Positions 1 to 8,724 of a stretch of 64,000 nt of DNA are shown piece after piece. Under the pieces are notes generated by a model, which was not told where the DNA came from, searched no databases, and was given only the letters and a program-made list of their open reading frames with translations. This stretch comes from Microbacterium barkeri (GTDB taxonomy: Bacteria > Actinomycetota > Actinomycetes > Actinomycetales > Microbacteriaceae), in assembly GCF_027921765.1 (NCBI RefSeq), contig NZ_BSEJ01000001.1, positions 1 to 64,000 of the forward strand. Direction: 5' to 3'. The position numbers and the translations under genes are program-made. Numbering within the stretch: position 1 is the first letter of the stretch; each line of letters starts with the position of its first letter.

Positions 1-1
1 G

Positions 2-55
2 GCCCTCGAACAACTCGCCCTCGTCTACCCCGAGCGCATCGAGCCCTACCTCTGA
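2..55 (+). CDS. C-terminal end of a possible transposase (partial)
   Basis: The window opens inside a reading frame whose last 17 codons are visible before a TGA at 53-55. The peptide ends in an AL-x-QLA-x(4)-ER-type pattern, which resembles the extreme C-terminus of IS256-family transposases as I remember them, but 17 residues are too few for a firm call. The frame stops about 40 bp before a truncated HNH endonuclease frame begins, and the intervening bases look like an insertion-sequence end. The fragment could instead be the tail of any unrelated upstream protein. The rest of the gene lies outside the window. Confidence 0.35.
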   Translation, partial: ALEQLALVYPERIEPYL

Positions 56-94
56 CCCCGAGGACCCAACTCCTTACACACACAACTTGACAAG
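56..94. mobile_element. Putative right end of an insertion sequence
   Basis: About 40 non-coding bases separate the upstream stop codon from the point where HNH endonuclease homology begins. They include a TTACACACACAACTTGAC motif (positions 73-90), which resembles the A/T- and ACA-rich terminal repeats next to the stop codon in IS256-type elements. The HNH frame is closed by a TGA at 88-90, so homology to that gene starts only after this stretch, as expected if an element interrupts it. The other end is outside the window, so inverted repeats and target duplication cannot be checked. Confidence 0.35.
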
Positions 95-780
95 CTCTCA
101 CCGTCGACCGGTACACCCCCACCGCGGCGCAGAAGCGGTACCTCCTCGCCCGCGACGAACGCTGCCGCACCCCCGGGTGCCGCAACCTCGCCCTCACCGC
201 GGATCTGGATCACACCATCCCGTACGCCCAGGGCGGTGTCACGGACGTGGGCAATCTCGCCTGTCTGTGCGAGGGGTGCCACCAGGACAAGCACCACACG
301 CCCTGGCAGGTCCGGCAGCTCGGCGACGGGGTCCTGGAATGGACCAGCCCCGCCGGATACACGTACACCGAGAAGCCACCCCCGCGGGTCCGCGCGGAAG
401 CGACCCCGAACCAGCTCATCACCGACGCCCTCGCCCGCCACCACCGCGACCGCGAGCAGGTTGAGCAGCGCCGCCGCGCCCGCCAGCGCGAACGCGAGCG
501 CGAGCAGGAACAGCACCAGCGCGAACGCGAGCGCGAGCAGCGCCAGCGGGAACGCGAACAGCACCAGCGGGAGGAGGAGCGGGAGCGGGAGCGGCGGCTG
601 CACCTCGAGATCGAACAGGACATCCAGGAATGGCTCCGCCACTACTGGACAACCCCCGAATACCTCGCCCAAGCCCTCCTCGACGCCGACGACATCGCCC
701 ACCACGAACCCGAAGACCACGGCCCCGACACACCCGCACGCATCGAACCGCAACCGCAGCTCGCCACAGCAGCACACTGA
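91..780 (+). pseudogene. 5'-truncated DUF222/HNH endonuclease
   Basis: The open frame runs from codon 91 (after an in-frame TGA at 88-90) to the stop at 778-780. It encodes the C-terminal HNH module of the DUF222/HNH family that is multicopy in actinobacteria. Visible features are an RYTPTA segment, two zinc-type cysteine pairs (CRTPGC; CLCEGC), the LDHTIPYAQGG core containing the catalytic His, and CHQDKHH. The DUF222 N-terminal domain, normally several hundred residues, is absent, and no plausible start codon with a ribosome binding site precedes the HNH part. A long Arg/Glu/Gln-rich tail follows and then a C-terminal acidic segment. I read this as a remnant left by an insertion at about position 90-95. 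An internal ATG at 247 would cut the HNH fold in half. Confidence 0.7.
484..597 (+). repeat. Arg/Glu/Gln low-complexity tandem repeat
   Basis: A short-unit, imperfect direct repeat lies inside the HNH remnant. The block GAACAGCACCAGCG recurs at about 508 and 556, separated by CGCGAGCGCGAGCAG-type units. It encodes a highly charged REREREQ-type stretch of about 38 residues that would form a single charged helix or coiled coil. The regularity suggests replication slippage. All six frames are open across it, which creates several spurious frames on both strands. Confidence 0.75.
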
Positions 781-1155
781 ACCCGGCCCGCCAGCCGCCC
801 GCCGGTGCGGATGCGGACGTATGGCGGCGGGATGGCGCCAAGATGAACACGTCGACGACAACACGCCAGGCGCGATGTCTTCGACGGCCGTGTCGAGTCA
901 GATGCTTCGTCCTGTACTTCGCTCTGGCGAACACATATGGAGGGGCAGTGAAGGCAGATTCACTCCGCTTGAGCATCACCTGCGTCAGACCTGCGAGCGG
1001 CATCTTTCCTCGTTTCGTCCCTAGGTTGCTGCGGGCACGACTTCGACCTATGGACGAGGCACCCGGCCCGCGTCGTTCAAGGTATATATGCGGTAGTGCA
1101 GAAGCCAGGGCATGAGTACCTACGCTTTCCGTGCCACCGTCAGCAAGCTGGAAGG
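781..1155. other. Intergenic region, no confident gene
   Basis: This stretch lies between the HNH remnant and the XRE gene. Base composition is less GC-rich than the surroundings, with A/T patches such as TATATATG at 1083-1090. A 55-codon frame starting at GTG 948 has an AGGGGC ribosome-binding-like sequence, but its predicted peptide has no recognisable features. A small ATG frame at 1112-1186 overlaps the XRE start region and is equally unsupported. I see no RNA gene, terminator or repeat here. Confidence 0.5.
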
Positions 1156-1464
1156 ATGCCAGAGCCGCACTCCGACGCGTCGTTGAAGGTGGGGCGCCGC
1201 ATCGCCCAGCTGCGACACGCGGCGACCCTGAGCGCGAAGAAGCTGGCGGAGTGCGCAGACCTCGATCTCACCCATCTGCAGCGGATCGAGAAGGGCGCGG
1301 GCAACCCGACGCTCTACACCCTGCTCCAGATCGCCGTCGCGCTCGAAGTGGAGGTCGGAGAGCTCCTCGTCGACCTCGACGCGGAAGACCTGCCTCAGGG
1401 CCGGCGGCCCTACGGATACTCGCGCCGTGACGAGTTCCGGCGTCAGCCCCGAACGTGGGGCTGA
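1156..1464 (+). CDS. XRE-family helix-turn-helix regulator
   Basis: A small DNA-binding protein of 102 residues, almost entirely one Cro/C1-type HTH domain. Helices run from about residue 10 (KVGRRIAQLR) through the recognition region (SAKKLAECADLDLTHLQRIEKG) to the closing LLQIAVALEV segment at about residue 65. A short basic C-terminal tail contains YGYSRRDEF. I chose ATG 1156 because the HTH begins soon after it. A GTG at 1096 would add 20 residues with no family resemblance. The upstream AAGG is unusually close to the ATG, so the start is not certain. It is solitary, next to the disrupted HNH gene, and faces a convergent hypothetical gene. Its target is unknown; autoregulation is possible. 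Confidence 0.75.
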   Translation: MPEPHSDASLKVGRRIAQLRHAATLSAKKLAECADLDLTHLQRIEKGAGNPTLYTLLQIAVALEVEVGELLVDLDAEDLPQGRRPYGYSRRDEFRRQPRTWG

Positions 1465-1477
1465 CCGACCGCGCGCG

Positions 1478-1777
1478 TCAGAGACAGAACCGCCACAGGT
1501 ACTCATCGTCTTCGCCGGGCCGGAACCAGGCGAGCGTCACGAGCGTCGACGCGAGGGCGCGCTCGCACAGGCAGAGCTCGCAGATCTCCTCCGGCAGCAC
1601 GAGTCCCCAGTGCTCGCTGGATGGCGGCGCCACATCGTCGTGCACGAACGCCCGCACGAAGTCGGCCGGCTCGCGCGATGCATTGAGCACGCGCGGATGG
1701 GCGGGGTCCGCTCGGTCTACGCGCCAGGGCACGCGATACGGGGGATCGAACCGTCGTGAGGGGAGCGGCGTGAGCAT
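1478..1777 (-). CDS. Conserved hypothetical protein, 99 aa
   Basis: A 99-residue protein without signal peptide or membrane segment. It is rich in Trp, Asp, Glu and Pro, contains a CELCLCE cysteine cluster near residue 70, and ends in a WRF motif. I recognise the type as a short conserved Microbacteriaceae protein of unknown function but cannot name a domain. The start at 1777 is supported by a leaderless promoter on the minus strand: TAGCGT (complement of 1784-1789) ends 6 nt upstream of the ATG. Codon use is typical of the neighbourhood. It converges on the XRE gene with a 13 bp gap. Confidence 0.65.
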   Translation of the reverse strand: MLTPLPSRRFDPPYRVPWRVDRADPAHPRVLNASREPADFVRAFVHDDVAPPSSEHWGLVLPEEICELCLCERALASTLVTLAWFRPGEDDEYLWRFCL

Positions 1778-1885
1778 GCCGTGACGCTACGAGCGGCCTC
1801 GGACGAGCACGCGCGAGGGACGGCGGGCTGTCCACACCCGAAGGCGGGCACGCCGTCCTATCGACGGCTGTGCACGCGGCGTCGG

Positions 1886-2893
1886 CTACGGACGCTCGTC
1901 TCTCACGTCGCGCTCGTCGCTCGTGTCGACGTCCGCGGCCGGAGTGCCCGCGCCATCCGCATCGTCTCGCCGCCCGCGCGGCAGGGCACGTCCGACCGTA
2001 TCGCGCCCGAGTCGCTCGACGCCGCGGCCGACGGCTCCGACGCCCGAGCCCATCGAGCCCGCCGCCGCGCGCAGCGAAGCGCCTGCCGTCTGGATCCCTC
2101 GCAGGGCCACGCTCTCGATCCGCTCCGCTCCCGGCTTGGGGGCGAGCCAGTCCGGAAGCCGCTCCGGGGCCGGGCCGAACGCCTTGCGCGACGCGGCGAC
2201 GACGCGTCGACCGAGGAGGTGGTTGCCGACACCGCCCACGGCCGCGCCGACGCCGAACGGCAGCGCCTTGCCGACGACACTCGCGCCCCCGCGCACCGCG
2301 AACTGGTGGATGAACGCGGTCTTGAGACGGTCGACGATCGGCGCGAGAGCCGCGCGGGGGAGCGTCTTCGTGATGAGGTCGCCCCAGTGCGCCGACAGCG
2401 ACGTGCCCTTGCCGACGACCTGCGCGGCGAGGTGCCGCACGAGATCGACGCCCTCCTCGCCCATCATCAGGGTGAGCACGAGCGCGCGGGCGCGATTCGG
2501 ATCCTCGACGGCGAATCCGTGCAGCTCGGCGAGCGACTGGGCATAGAGGGCCGTCGCCTCGACGAATCCCACCGTCTCGACGCCCGACAGGGCGAGCGTG
2601 ACGCCGGTGCCGACACCCGGGACGACGGCGGCGGCCCCGACGGCCGCCCCGCCCGACGTGACACCCAGGAGATAGCGGCGCTCGAGCATCCGCACGACCT
2701 GAGCGGGCGACGCCTCCGGATGCCGCAGCCGGATGGAGCGCAGGTGCGCGAGCACGAGGGGACGCTGCACGCCGAGCACCCGATCGAGCGCGCGGATCGC
2801 GAACGGATGCTCCTCCGAGCCGACGGGCGGAAGCCCGCCGCTCCAGGGCGCGTCGTCCGGAAGCGAGTGGATGCGGTGAACCTTGTCGGCCAT
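1886..2893 (-). CDS. EcsC-like hypothetical membrane-associated protein
   Basis: A protein of about 335 residues with a glycine/alanine/valine-rich hydrophobic segment near residues 85-115 (GAAAVVPGVGTG) followed by helical stretches. This resembles EcsC-family proteins, whose biochemical role is unknown. A second glycine-rich patch lies near residues 215-230 (GVGAAVGGVGNHLLG). The C-terminus is polar, Arg/Asp-rich and probably disordered. I prefer ATG 2893 to the adjoining GTG 2896, because a minus-strand TAGCAT box (2901-2906) ends 7 nt upstream of the ATG, the usual leaderless spacing here. It is monocistronic between a hypothetical gene and the nucleotidyltransferase. The EcsC link is by pattern only. 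Confidence 0.6.
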   Translation of the reverse strand: MADKVHRIHSLPDDAPWSGGLPPVGSEEHPFAIRALDRVLGVQRPLVLAHLRSIRLRHPEASPAQVVRMLERRYLLGVTSGGAAVGAAAVVPGVGTGVTLALSGVETVGFVEATALYAQSLAELHGFAVEDPNRARALVLTLMMGEEGVDLVRHLAAQVVGKGTSLSAHWGDLITKTLPRAALAPIVDRLKTAFIHQFAVRGGASVVGKALPFGVGAAVGGVGNHLLGRRVVAASRKAFGPAPERLPDWLAPKPGAERIESVALRGIQTAGASLRAAAGSMGSGVGAVGRGVERLGRDTVGRALPRGRRDDADGAGTPAADVDTSDERDVRDERP

Positions 2894-2928
2894 CACGCCG
2901 ATGCTACCCGGCCGCCTCCTGGCGGCGG

Positions 2929-3624
2929 TCAGAGGAGTGCCGCGTTGGCCCGCTCGAGGTCCTCGGCGAAGTCCACCTCGACGGCGTACAGGTCGGACAC
3001 GTCCATCGGGAGGAGGCGCAGCCCGTCCTCGGCGATCGCGAGTTCGAGGCCGCGCTCGAAGTAGTCCTGGTCGTCGACGCGCGACAGCTGGCGCATGAAG
3101 GCGCGCTTGTCCCGCTGCGAGATGTAGTTGATGCCCACGGCCTCGCCGATGCCGCCGACGACGGTCTTCGAGAGCTCGTCGATCCAGCCCTCGGGCGTGA
3201 CCGTGTACTTGACCTCCTCGTCGCTCACCTTGGCGGTGTTGACGGTCACGAAGGACTGGTCGGCCTGGATGTTGCCGATCGCGCGGTCGAGGATGCGCGG
3301 GTCGAAGACGACATCGCCGTTCATCCAGAGCACGCCGCCGCGGCCGGTCGCCGAGAGGGCACGGAGGAGGCTCTTCGAGGTGTTGGTCTGGTCGTACCGC
3401 TCGTTGTAGACGTAGTTCGCGTCGGGGAAGAGTTCGACGATGTCCTCCGCGCGGTAGCCGACCACGGTCGTGATGCGGGCGTCGTCGCCGAAGGCCGCGC
3501 GGATGTTCTCGTGCTGCTGCTGCATGATCGAGCGTCCGTCGCTGAGAACCGTGAGGGACTTGGGCAGGACGCGGCCGAGGCGCGATCCCATGCCTGCGGC
3601 GAGGATGACGGTCTGGATGGTCAT
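2929..3624 (-). CDS. Sugar/choline-phosphate nucleotidyltransferase-like protein
   Basis: A cytoplasmic NTP-transferase-fold enzyme of 231 residues. The N-terminal signature is LAAGMGSRLG, followed by the PKSL lysine that binds the NTP phosphates. A catalytic metal-binding region NGDVVFD lies near residue 102, and the EVDFAEDLERA ending is typical of the LicC/phosphocholine cytidylyltransferase-like group. The family couples a nucleotide triphosphate to a phosphorylated small molecule for cell-envelope decoration. The substrate cannot be read from sequence. The start is backed by a strong AGGGGAG ribosome binding site (minus strand, complement of about 3631-3637). No envelope-glycan genes are adjacent, so the pathway stays open. 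Confidence 0.82.
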   Translation of the reverse strand: MTIQTVILAAGMGSRLGRVLPKSLTVLSDGRSIMQQQHENIRAAFGDDARITTVVGYRAEDIVELFPDANYVYNERYDQTNTSKSLLRALSATGRGGVLWMNGDVVFDPRILDRAIGNIQADQSFVTVNTAKVSDEEVKYTVTPEGWIDELSKTVVGGIGEAVGINYISQRDKRAFMRQLSRVDDQDYFERGLELAIAEDGLRLLPMDVSDLYAVEVDFAEDLERANAALL

Positions 3625-3820
3625 GCGTGACTCCCCTTGATCGGTTCAGTCCGGGTTCATCGAAGATTCACGACAAACTGGCTCTTTCAGGGTAGCGAAG
3701 AGGCTGTGGATGAGCGACAATGCGGTCCCCATCGGCGGCACTTTGCCAGGACTCCTCCGGGAGGTCGTGACCGGATCGTGATGACCGGGGGCTCCCGATG
3801 CGACTTGATACCGTGGGGCG

Positions 3821-4615
3821 GTGACCGAGGCAGAGATCCGCGAAACCGAGCCGGGGAGCCCTGCGCTGACGCTCCAGGGCGTGTCCAAGTCGTACGGCGG
3901 AACGCATGCCGTCGCCGGCATCGACCTCGAGGTCCCCGCAGGCATGTACTACGGCCTCCTGGGGCCGAACGGCGCGGGGAAGACGACGACGCTGTCGATG
4001 ATCTCCGGCCTGCTGCGCCCCGACCGCGGCGAGATCCGGGTGTGCGGCGTCGATCTGCGCACGCACCCGCGCGACGCGAAGAAGCGGATGGGCGTGCTCC
4101 CCGACCGTCTGCGGACGTTCGATCGGCTCACGGGCCGGCAGCTGCTGTACTACACGGGCATGCTCCGGGGAATGAAGCCCGGGGTGGTCGCGGACCGCAC
4201 GGCCGACCTCGCGGGCGCGCTCGACCTCGGCGACGCGCTCGGCCGCGTGGTCTCCGACTACTCGGCCGGCATGACGAAGAAGGTGATGCTCGCGGCCGCG
4301 ATGATCCACTCGCCGCAGCTCCTCGTGCTCGACGAGCCCTTCGAGGCCGTCGACCCGGCGTCTGCGGCGAAGGTGCTCGAGATCCTCGACGCGTACGTCG
4401 CGAGCGGGGGCACCGTGCTCCTCTCCAGTCACGGAATGGATCTCATCGAGAAGGTGTGCACGCGCGTGGCGGTGCTCGTCGCCGGACAGGTGCTCGAGGA
4501 GGGCACGGTCGACGAGGTCAAGGGCGACCTCACCCTCGAGCAGCGCTTCGTCGAGCTCGCCGGCGGACTCGGCGAGGTGGAGGGGCTCGAGTGGCTGCAC
4601 ACGTTCTCCGACTGA
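3821..4615 (+). CDS. ABC transporter ATP-binding protein
   Basis: The ATPase subunit of an ABC exporter, 264 residues, powering the permease encoded directly downstream. Walker A is GPNGAGKTT with Lys54. The signature region reads YSAGMTKK rather than LSGGQ, a variation common in actinobacterial ABC-2-type systems. Walker B is LLVLDEPFEAVDP and the switch His is in SSHGMDLIEK. GTG 3821 is the likely start: a TACCGT box at 3809-3814 ends 6 nt before it, indicating a leaderless transcript. The stop overlaps the permease start by 25 bp, implying translational coupling. The exported substrate is unknown. Confidence 0.9.
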   Translation: MTEAEIRETEPGSPALTLQGVSKSYGGTHAVAGIDLEVPAGMYYGLLGPNGAGKTTTLSMISGLLRPDRGEIRVCGVDLRTHPRDAKKRMGVLPDRLRTFDRLTGRQLLYYTGMLRGMKPGVVADRTADLAGALDLGDALGRVVSDYSAGMTKKVMLAAAMIHSPQLLVLDEPFEAVDPASAAKVLEILDAYVASGGTVLLSSHGMDLIEKVCTRVAVLVAGQVLEEGTVDEVKGDLTLEQRFVELAGGLGEVEGLEWLHTFSD

Positions 4616-6147
4616 GGGCCGCGCTTCTCGTCGGCGCATTCCGCGAGCCGGGGCGCACGATCCCTCGGGCGATCGGCTTCCTCGCGCTCGTCATCGGCAC
4701 CGCCGTCACGGCCTCGCGCGCGCTCGCGCTGCCGTCGCTTCCCGACGGCGTCGCGGCGACCGCGCTCGTGCTCTCGGCGGCAGGGCTCGTGCTCTCCTTC
4801 GCGATCGCTCCCGCGCTGACGGCGACCGTCGACCCGCTGGATCCGCGCCGGTTCCGCACGCTGGGCGCTGCGCCCGACCCGCTGGCGGCCGTCCTGCTCC
4901 TCGCGTCGCTCGTGAGCGTGCCGACGTGGCTGCTGCTCGTCTACGAGGTCGTCGCGACGATCGTCTGGACGCAGCTCGGCGCATCCGCCGGCAGCGCGAT
5001 CGCGGGCGCAGTCCTCCATCTCCTTGGGTGCGTGCTCGTGGCGCGCGTCGTGATGGCGCTGCGTGCCGCTCTCGGCGGACAGGGACGGCCAGCCGACGCC
5101 GCGGGCGTGTTCGTCGTGGCGCTCGTCGTCGCGAGCGTGCCGGCGACGATCGCCTCCGCCGCGGTCTGGTCGCCCGGCGCCGCACGGGCCCTCGGCCGCG
5201 TCGCGGGGCTCATCGCGGCGCTCGTGCCGGGGACGGCGCTGCCTGCCGGCGAGGCCTCGGGCAGCGGCTCGGTCGGCCTGGCCGTCGCGATCGGGATCGT
5301 CGTCGTCGCCGCGCTCGCGGTCGCGTGGGTCGCGCTCGTCCGCCGCCTCCTCACGACGATCGAGCATCCCGTGGTGGCCCGCGGAGGTGCGGGACTCGGA
5401 TGGTTCGCGCTGCTTCCTCGGACGGCGACCGGAGCGATCGCGGCGCGCAGCCTCGTGTACGGCCTGCGCGACAGCCGCTACCTCGCGAATCTCCTCGTCA
5501 TCCCGGTCGCCGGCATCCTGCCGGTCATCCCGCTGCTCGTCGCGGGCGTCCCGATCGAGGTCGCCGCGCTGGTCCCGGTGCCGCTCATGGCTCTCTTCTA
5601 CGGCTGGCTGCCGCACAACGACCTCGCGTACGACGCCTCCGCCGTATGGCTCCACATCGCGAGCGGCGTGCGCGGCGTCGCCGACCGGGCCGGCCGGCTC
5701 GCGCCGGTCGTGCTCATCTCGGTGCCCGTCCTCGCGGTCGCGACCGCCCTCTCCATCCTCGTGAGCGGACGCGGCGACGCCGTGCTGCCGGTCGTCGGGG
5801 TCACCGCAGCGCTCCTCCTGTCGGGCTTCGGGCTCTCGAGCATCGCGTCGGTCGTCGCGCCGTACGCCGTGGCGCGGCCCGGCGACGGACCGTTCCAGCA
5901 GCCGCAGCGCACCGACTCGACGGGCGCCTGGTCGCAGGCCCTCGTGCTGCTGGGCGCGCTCGCCGCGAGCGCGCCGACCGTCTGGCTCGCGTGGCTCGCG
6001 ATCGCGGACCGCCAGGTCGAGTCGGTCGCCGTGCTCTGGACGGGACTCGGCTCCGGGGCCGCCGTCCTCCTCATCGGCATCGGGATCGGCGCCGCCGTGT
6101 TCGACGTGCGCGGCACCCGCATCATGGAGTTCGCGGGCGCAACCTGA
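4591..6147 (+). CDS. ABC transporter permease, multi-spanning
   Basis: An integral membrane partner of the preceding ATPase, about 518 residues with roughly 12 hydrophobic helices spread along its length. The true start is not an upstream ATG in the long open frame but GTG 4591: it lies inside the end of the ATPase gene, is preceded by GGTGGAGGGG, and gives an N-terminus (VAAHVLRLRAALLVGAF) leading into the first helix. The frame upstream of this is an Arg-rich shadow of the ATPase gene. The protein lacks a substrate-binding or periplasmic domain, so export is more likely than import. No sequence feature shows the substrate. Confidence 0.85.
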   Translation: MAAHVLRLRAALLVGAFREPGRTIPRAIGFLALVIGTAVTASRALALPSLPDGVAATALVLSAAGLVLSFAIAPALTATVDPLDPRRFRTLGAAPDPLAAVLLLASLVSVPTWLLLVYEVVATIVWTQLGASAGSAIAGAVLHLLGCVLVARVVMALRAALGGQGRPADAAGVFVVALVVASVPATIASAAVWSPGAARALGRVAGLIAALVPGTALPAGEASGSGSVGLAVAIGIVVVAALAVAWVALVRRLLTTIEHPVVARGGAGLGWFALLPRTATGAIAARSLVYGLRDSRYLANLLVIPVAGILPVIPLLVAGVPIEVAALVPVPLMALFYGWLPHNDLAYDASAVWLHIASGVRGVADRAGRLAPVVLISVPVLAVATALSILVSGRGDAVLPVVGVTAALLLSGFGLSSIASVVAPYAVARPGDGPFQQPQRTDSTGAWSQALVLLGALAASAPTVWLAWLAIADRQVESVAVLWTGLGSGAAVLLIGIGIGAAVFDVRGTRIMEFAGAT

Positions 6148-6194
6148 CGCCGGAGCCCGCCACGGGCATCCGCCGCGCGATTAGACTGCAGGTC

Positions 6195-6461
6195 ATGAGC
6201 ACCCCGCTTGACAGTCCCGACCAGGGCGGCACGGCACTCCTCGACCGCGAGCTCGAGGAGCTCCTCCGCGAGGAGACCATCGAGCCCGGAGACCACGAGC
6301 GCTTCTCGCACTACGTCAAGAAGGACAAGATCCTCGAGTCGGCGATCACCGGCAAGCCGGTGCGCGCGCTGTGCGGGAAGAAGTGGACTCCCGGGCGCGA
6401 CCCCGAGAAGTTCCCCGTGTGCCCCACGTGCAAGGAGATCTACGAGTCCATGCAGAAGTGA
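6195..6461 (+). CDS. DUF3039 domain protein
   Basis: An 88-residue soluble protein of the actinobacterial DUF3039 family, of unknown function. The N-terminal half is acidic and helical (ELEELLREETIEPGDHERFSH). The C-terminal half holds a possible zinc site, with one Cys in ALCGKKW and two in CPTCKEIYE. ATG 6195 is supported by a TAGACT box at 6182-6187 whose last base is 7 nt upstream, a leaderless arrangement. The gene ends at a strong bidirectional hairpin shared with pncB. The family is normally constitutive and core in Microbacteriaceae, which supports the taxonomic reading. Confidence 0.85.
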   Translation: MSTPLDSPDQGGTALLDRELEELLREETIEPGDHERFSHYVKKDKILESAITGKPVRALCGKKWTPGRDPEKFPVCPTCKEIYESMQK

Positions 6462-6464
6462 GAC

Positions 6465-6492
6465 GAGCCGCCGGCGCAGAGGCCGGCGGCTC
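6465..6492. terminator. Bidirectional terminator between DUF3039 and pncB
   Basis: An 11-bp perfect stem (GAGCCGCCGGC at 6465-6475 and its complement at 6482-6492) closes a 6-nt loop, followed by TTCTCGTC. The outer GAGACGAG/CTCGTCTC sequences can lengthen the structure. It sits between two convergent genes, whose stops lie at 6459-6461 and 6501. Confidence 0.8.
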
Positions 6493-6500
6493 TTCTCGTC

Positions 6501-7832
6501 TCAGCGGTCGCCGGCGTCGGCGAACACCGTGGGGATCGCGGGATCGGACTTGCTGAGCGCGAGGGCGCGCACGGGCAGCTCCTCCCGGACGGCGAGGTGA
6601 TGCGCACGCGCCGCCTGGACGCCCTCGGGGCCCTCGTGTGCCGCGTCGAACGCGCCGTGATCGACGAGCGTGACCTGGAGCATGCGCCCGCCCTCGACGT
6701 CGGCCGCCGTCGGCAGCTCCTCGAACCCGTCGGCGATCTCGACGTACTCGTCGCGCGCCACGTCGTCCTCGAGGCGGCGGAACGCCCGCTTCCGACCGCC
6801 CTGGGAGCCCTTGCCCTCCGCCTTCTTCGCGACCGCGACCCATCCGCCCGACGCGTCCTGACGCGCGACGAGCTTGTAGACCATCCCCGCGGTCGGATAG
6901 CCCGACCCCGTGACGACCGAGGTGCCCACGCCGTACGCGTCGACGGGTGACGCGGCGAGAGCGGCGATGGCGTACTCGTCGAGATCGCTCGTGACGGTGA
7001 TCCGCGTCTCGGTGGCGCCGAGTGCGTCGAGCTGGGCGCGCACCTCGGCGGCGACGATCGGGAGGTCGCCCGAGTCGATCCGCACGCCGCCGAGCCCGGT
7101 GCCGGCGACCGCGACCGCGCGCTCCACGCCGCGGCGGATGTCGTAGGTGTCGACGAGCAGGGTCGTGCCGCTGCCGAGGGCCGCGATCTGCGAGCGGAAG
7201 GCGTCCTCCTCGGTGTCGTGAAGGAGCGTCCACGAGTGCGCGGCGGTGCCCATCGTCGGGATGCCCCACTGGCGGCCGGCCTCGAGGTTGCTCGTCGCGC
7301 CGAAGCCGGCGATGTAGGCCGCGCGCGCGGCAGCGACCGCCGACTGCTCGGCCGCCCGGCGCGAGCCCATCTCGGCGAGGGGCCGGTCGCCGGCGGCGAT
7401 GCTCATCCGCGCAGCGGCCGTCGCGACGGCCGCGTCGTGATTCATCACACTCAGAGCGAGCGTCTCGAGGATGACGGCGTCGGCGAACGAGCCCTCGATC
7501 GTGAGGATGGGGGAGCCGGGGAAGTAGAGCTCGCCCTCGCGGTAGCCCGTGACGGTCCCGCCGAAGCGGTAGCTCTCGAGGTACCGCACGGTCTCCGCGC
7601 TCACGACGTGCTCGTCCCGCAGGAAGCGCAGCTCGTCCTCGCCGAAGCGGAACTCGCGCAGGAGGGAGAGGAGGCGACCCGTGCCCGCCACGACGCCGAA
7701 GCGGCGCCCGCCGGAGAGGCGCCGGGCGAAGAGCTCGAAGACGCAGTGGCGGTCGGCGGTGCCGTCGCGCAGCGCGGCGTCGAGCATGGTCAGTTCGTAG
7801 CGGTCCGTCAACAGGGCCGTGGAGGCGCTCAT
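6501..7832 (-). CDS. pncB: Nicotinate phosphoribosyltransferase
   Basis: Forms nicotinate mononucleotide from nicotinate, PRPP and ATP in the NAD salvage (Preiss-Handler) pathway; cytoplasmic. The length of 443 residues suits the family. Recognisable features are the N-terminal [16 protein letters not shown], the active-site GTAAHSW with the phosphorylatable His, the [12 protein letters not shown] block and the phosphate-binding GVGTSVVTG. The minus-strand TAGGCT box (complement of 7840-7845) ends 7 nt before the ATG at 7832, so the mRNA is probably leaderless. It is transcribed divergently from murI with only 59 bp between the start codons. Confidence 0.93.
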   Translation of the reverse strand: MSASTALLTDRYELTMLDAALRDGTADRHCVFELFARRLSGGRRFGVVAGTGRLLSLLREFRFGEDELRFLRDEHVVSAETVRYLESYRFGGTVTGYREGELYFPGSPILTIEGSFADAVILETLALSVMNHDAAVATAAARMSIAAGDRPLAEMGSRRAAEQSAVAAARAAYIAGFGATSNLEAGRQWGIPTMGTAAHSWTLLHDTEEDAFRSQIAALGSGTTLLVDTYDIRRGVERAVAVAGTGLGGVRIDSGDLPIVAAEVRAQLDALGATETRITVTSDLDEYAIAALAASPVDAYGVGTSVVTGSGYPTAGMVYKLVARQDASGGWVAVAKKAEGKGSQGGRKRAFRRLEDDVARDEYVEIADGFEELPTAADVEGGRMLQVTLVDHGAFDAAHEGPEGVQAARAHHLAVREELPVRALALSKSDPAIPTVFADAGDR

Positions 7833-7839
7833 GGCGGTC

Positions 7840-7883
7840 AGCCTACCGGCGTGCGCGAGCTGCTCCGGCCCGGCGGGTACGCT
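7840..7883. promoter_or_regulatory. Divergent leaderless promoters, pncB/murI
   Basis: Two -10-like boxes face away from each other in the 59-bp gap. TAGGCT on the minus strand (7845-7840) serves pncB, and TACGCT on the plus strand (7878-7883) serves murI. Each ends 7-8 nt before its start codon, so transcription should begin at or very near the start codon. No clear -35 elements were identified. Confidence 0.55.
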
Positions 7884-7891
7884 GGGACATC

Positions 7892-8710
7892 GTGAACAAC
7901 GCGCCGATCGGGATCTTCGACTCGGGCGTCGGCGGCCTCACGGTGGCCCGTGCGATCGGCGACCAGCTGCCGCGCGAGTCGATGCTGTACATCGGCGACA
8001 CGCTGCACTCGCCGTACGGGCCGAAGCCGATCGCCGACGTCCGCCGCTATGCGCTCGAGGTGCTCGACACCCTCGTCGACCAGGGCGTGAAGATGCTCGT
8101 GATCGCCTGCAACACGGCGTCCGCCGCGATGCTGCGCGACGCCCGAGAGCGGTACGACGTGCCCGTCGTCGAGGTCATCGGGCCGGCCGTGCGCACGGCC
8201 ATCGCGGCGACCCGCAACGGCCGGATCGGCGTGATCGGCACGGAGGGGACGATCGGCTCCGGCGCGTATCAGGACATGCTCGGCGTGAACCCCGGGGTCG
8301 AGGTGTTCACCGCCGCCTGCCCGCGCTTCGTGGAGTTCGTGGAGGCCGGCGTGACCGATTCGCCCGAGCTGCTCGCGGCCGCCGAGGAGTACCTCGCGCC
8401 GCTGCGGCGTGCGGGCGTCGACACCCTCGTGCTCGGCTGCACGCACTACCCGTTCCTCAAGGGCGCGATCAGCTACCTCATGGGCGACGGCGTCTCGCTC
8501 GTGTCGAGCGACTCCGAGACCGCGAAGGACGTCTACCGCCAGCTCGTGTCGGGCGACCTCCTCGCCGACCCGTCGGCGACGCCCGTCCACACCTACGAGG
8601 CGACCGGAGCCGACACCGAGACGTTCACGGCGCTCGCCAACCGCCTGCTCGGCCGCGAGGTGCGCGATGTGCGCCTCGTGCGCACGGGCGCGATCGACCT
8701 CCCCCGATGA
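7892..8710 (+). CDS. murI: Glutamate racemase
   Basis: Interconverts L- and D-glutamate to supply D-Glu for peptidoglycan. The 272-residue length is normal. The two catalytic cysteines are clear: Cys73 in IACNTASA and Cys183 in LGCTHYPFL. The N-terminal [12 protein letters not shown] motif carries the Asp-Ser pair of the active site. GTG 7892 is the start, preceded by TACGCT at the leaderless distance. It leads a cluster with rph and rdgB, a common actinobacterial arrangement, and the gap to rph is 14 bp with an AGAAGAGGA ribosome binding site. Confidence 0.95.
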   Translation: MNNAPIGIFDSGVGGLTVARAIGDQLPRESMLYIGDTLHSPYGPKPIADVRRYALEVLDTLVDQGVKMLVIACNTASAAMLRDARERYDVPVVEVIGPAVRTAIAATRNGRIGVIGTEGTIGSGAYQDMLGVNPGVEVFTAACPRFVEFVEAGVTDSPELLAAAEEYLAPLRRAGVDTLVLGCTHYPFLKGAISYLMGDGVSLVSSDSETAKDVYRQLVSGDLLADPSATPVHTYEATGADTETFTALANRLLGREVRDVRLVRTGAIDLPR

Positions 8711-8724
8711 GAGAAGAGGACACC

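Noticed and set aside
484..597. Possible CRISPR-like or tandem-repeat array
   Set aside because: Units are short, degenerate and coding (charged helix); no constant repeats with unique spacers.
46..864. Hydrophobic-looking 272-codon minus-strand frame at the left end
   Set aside because: Antisense of the Arg/Glu repeat gives Leu/Ala/Phe runs; an artefact of low complexity.
948..1115. 55-codon frame upstream of the XRE gene
   Set aside because: Purine-rich sequence upstream, but the peptide is featureless and Arg-rich with no homology signal I recognise.
3637..4590. Long upstream extension of the ABC permease frame
   Set aside because: Arg-rich shadow of the ATPase gene; GTG 4591 has a ribosome binding site and the correct N-terminus.
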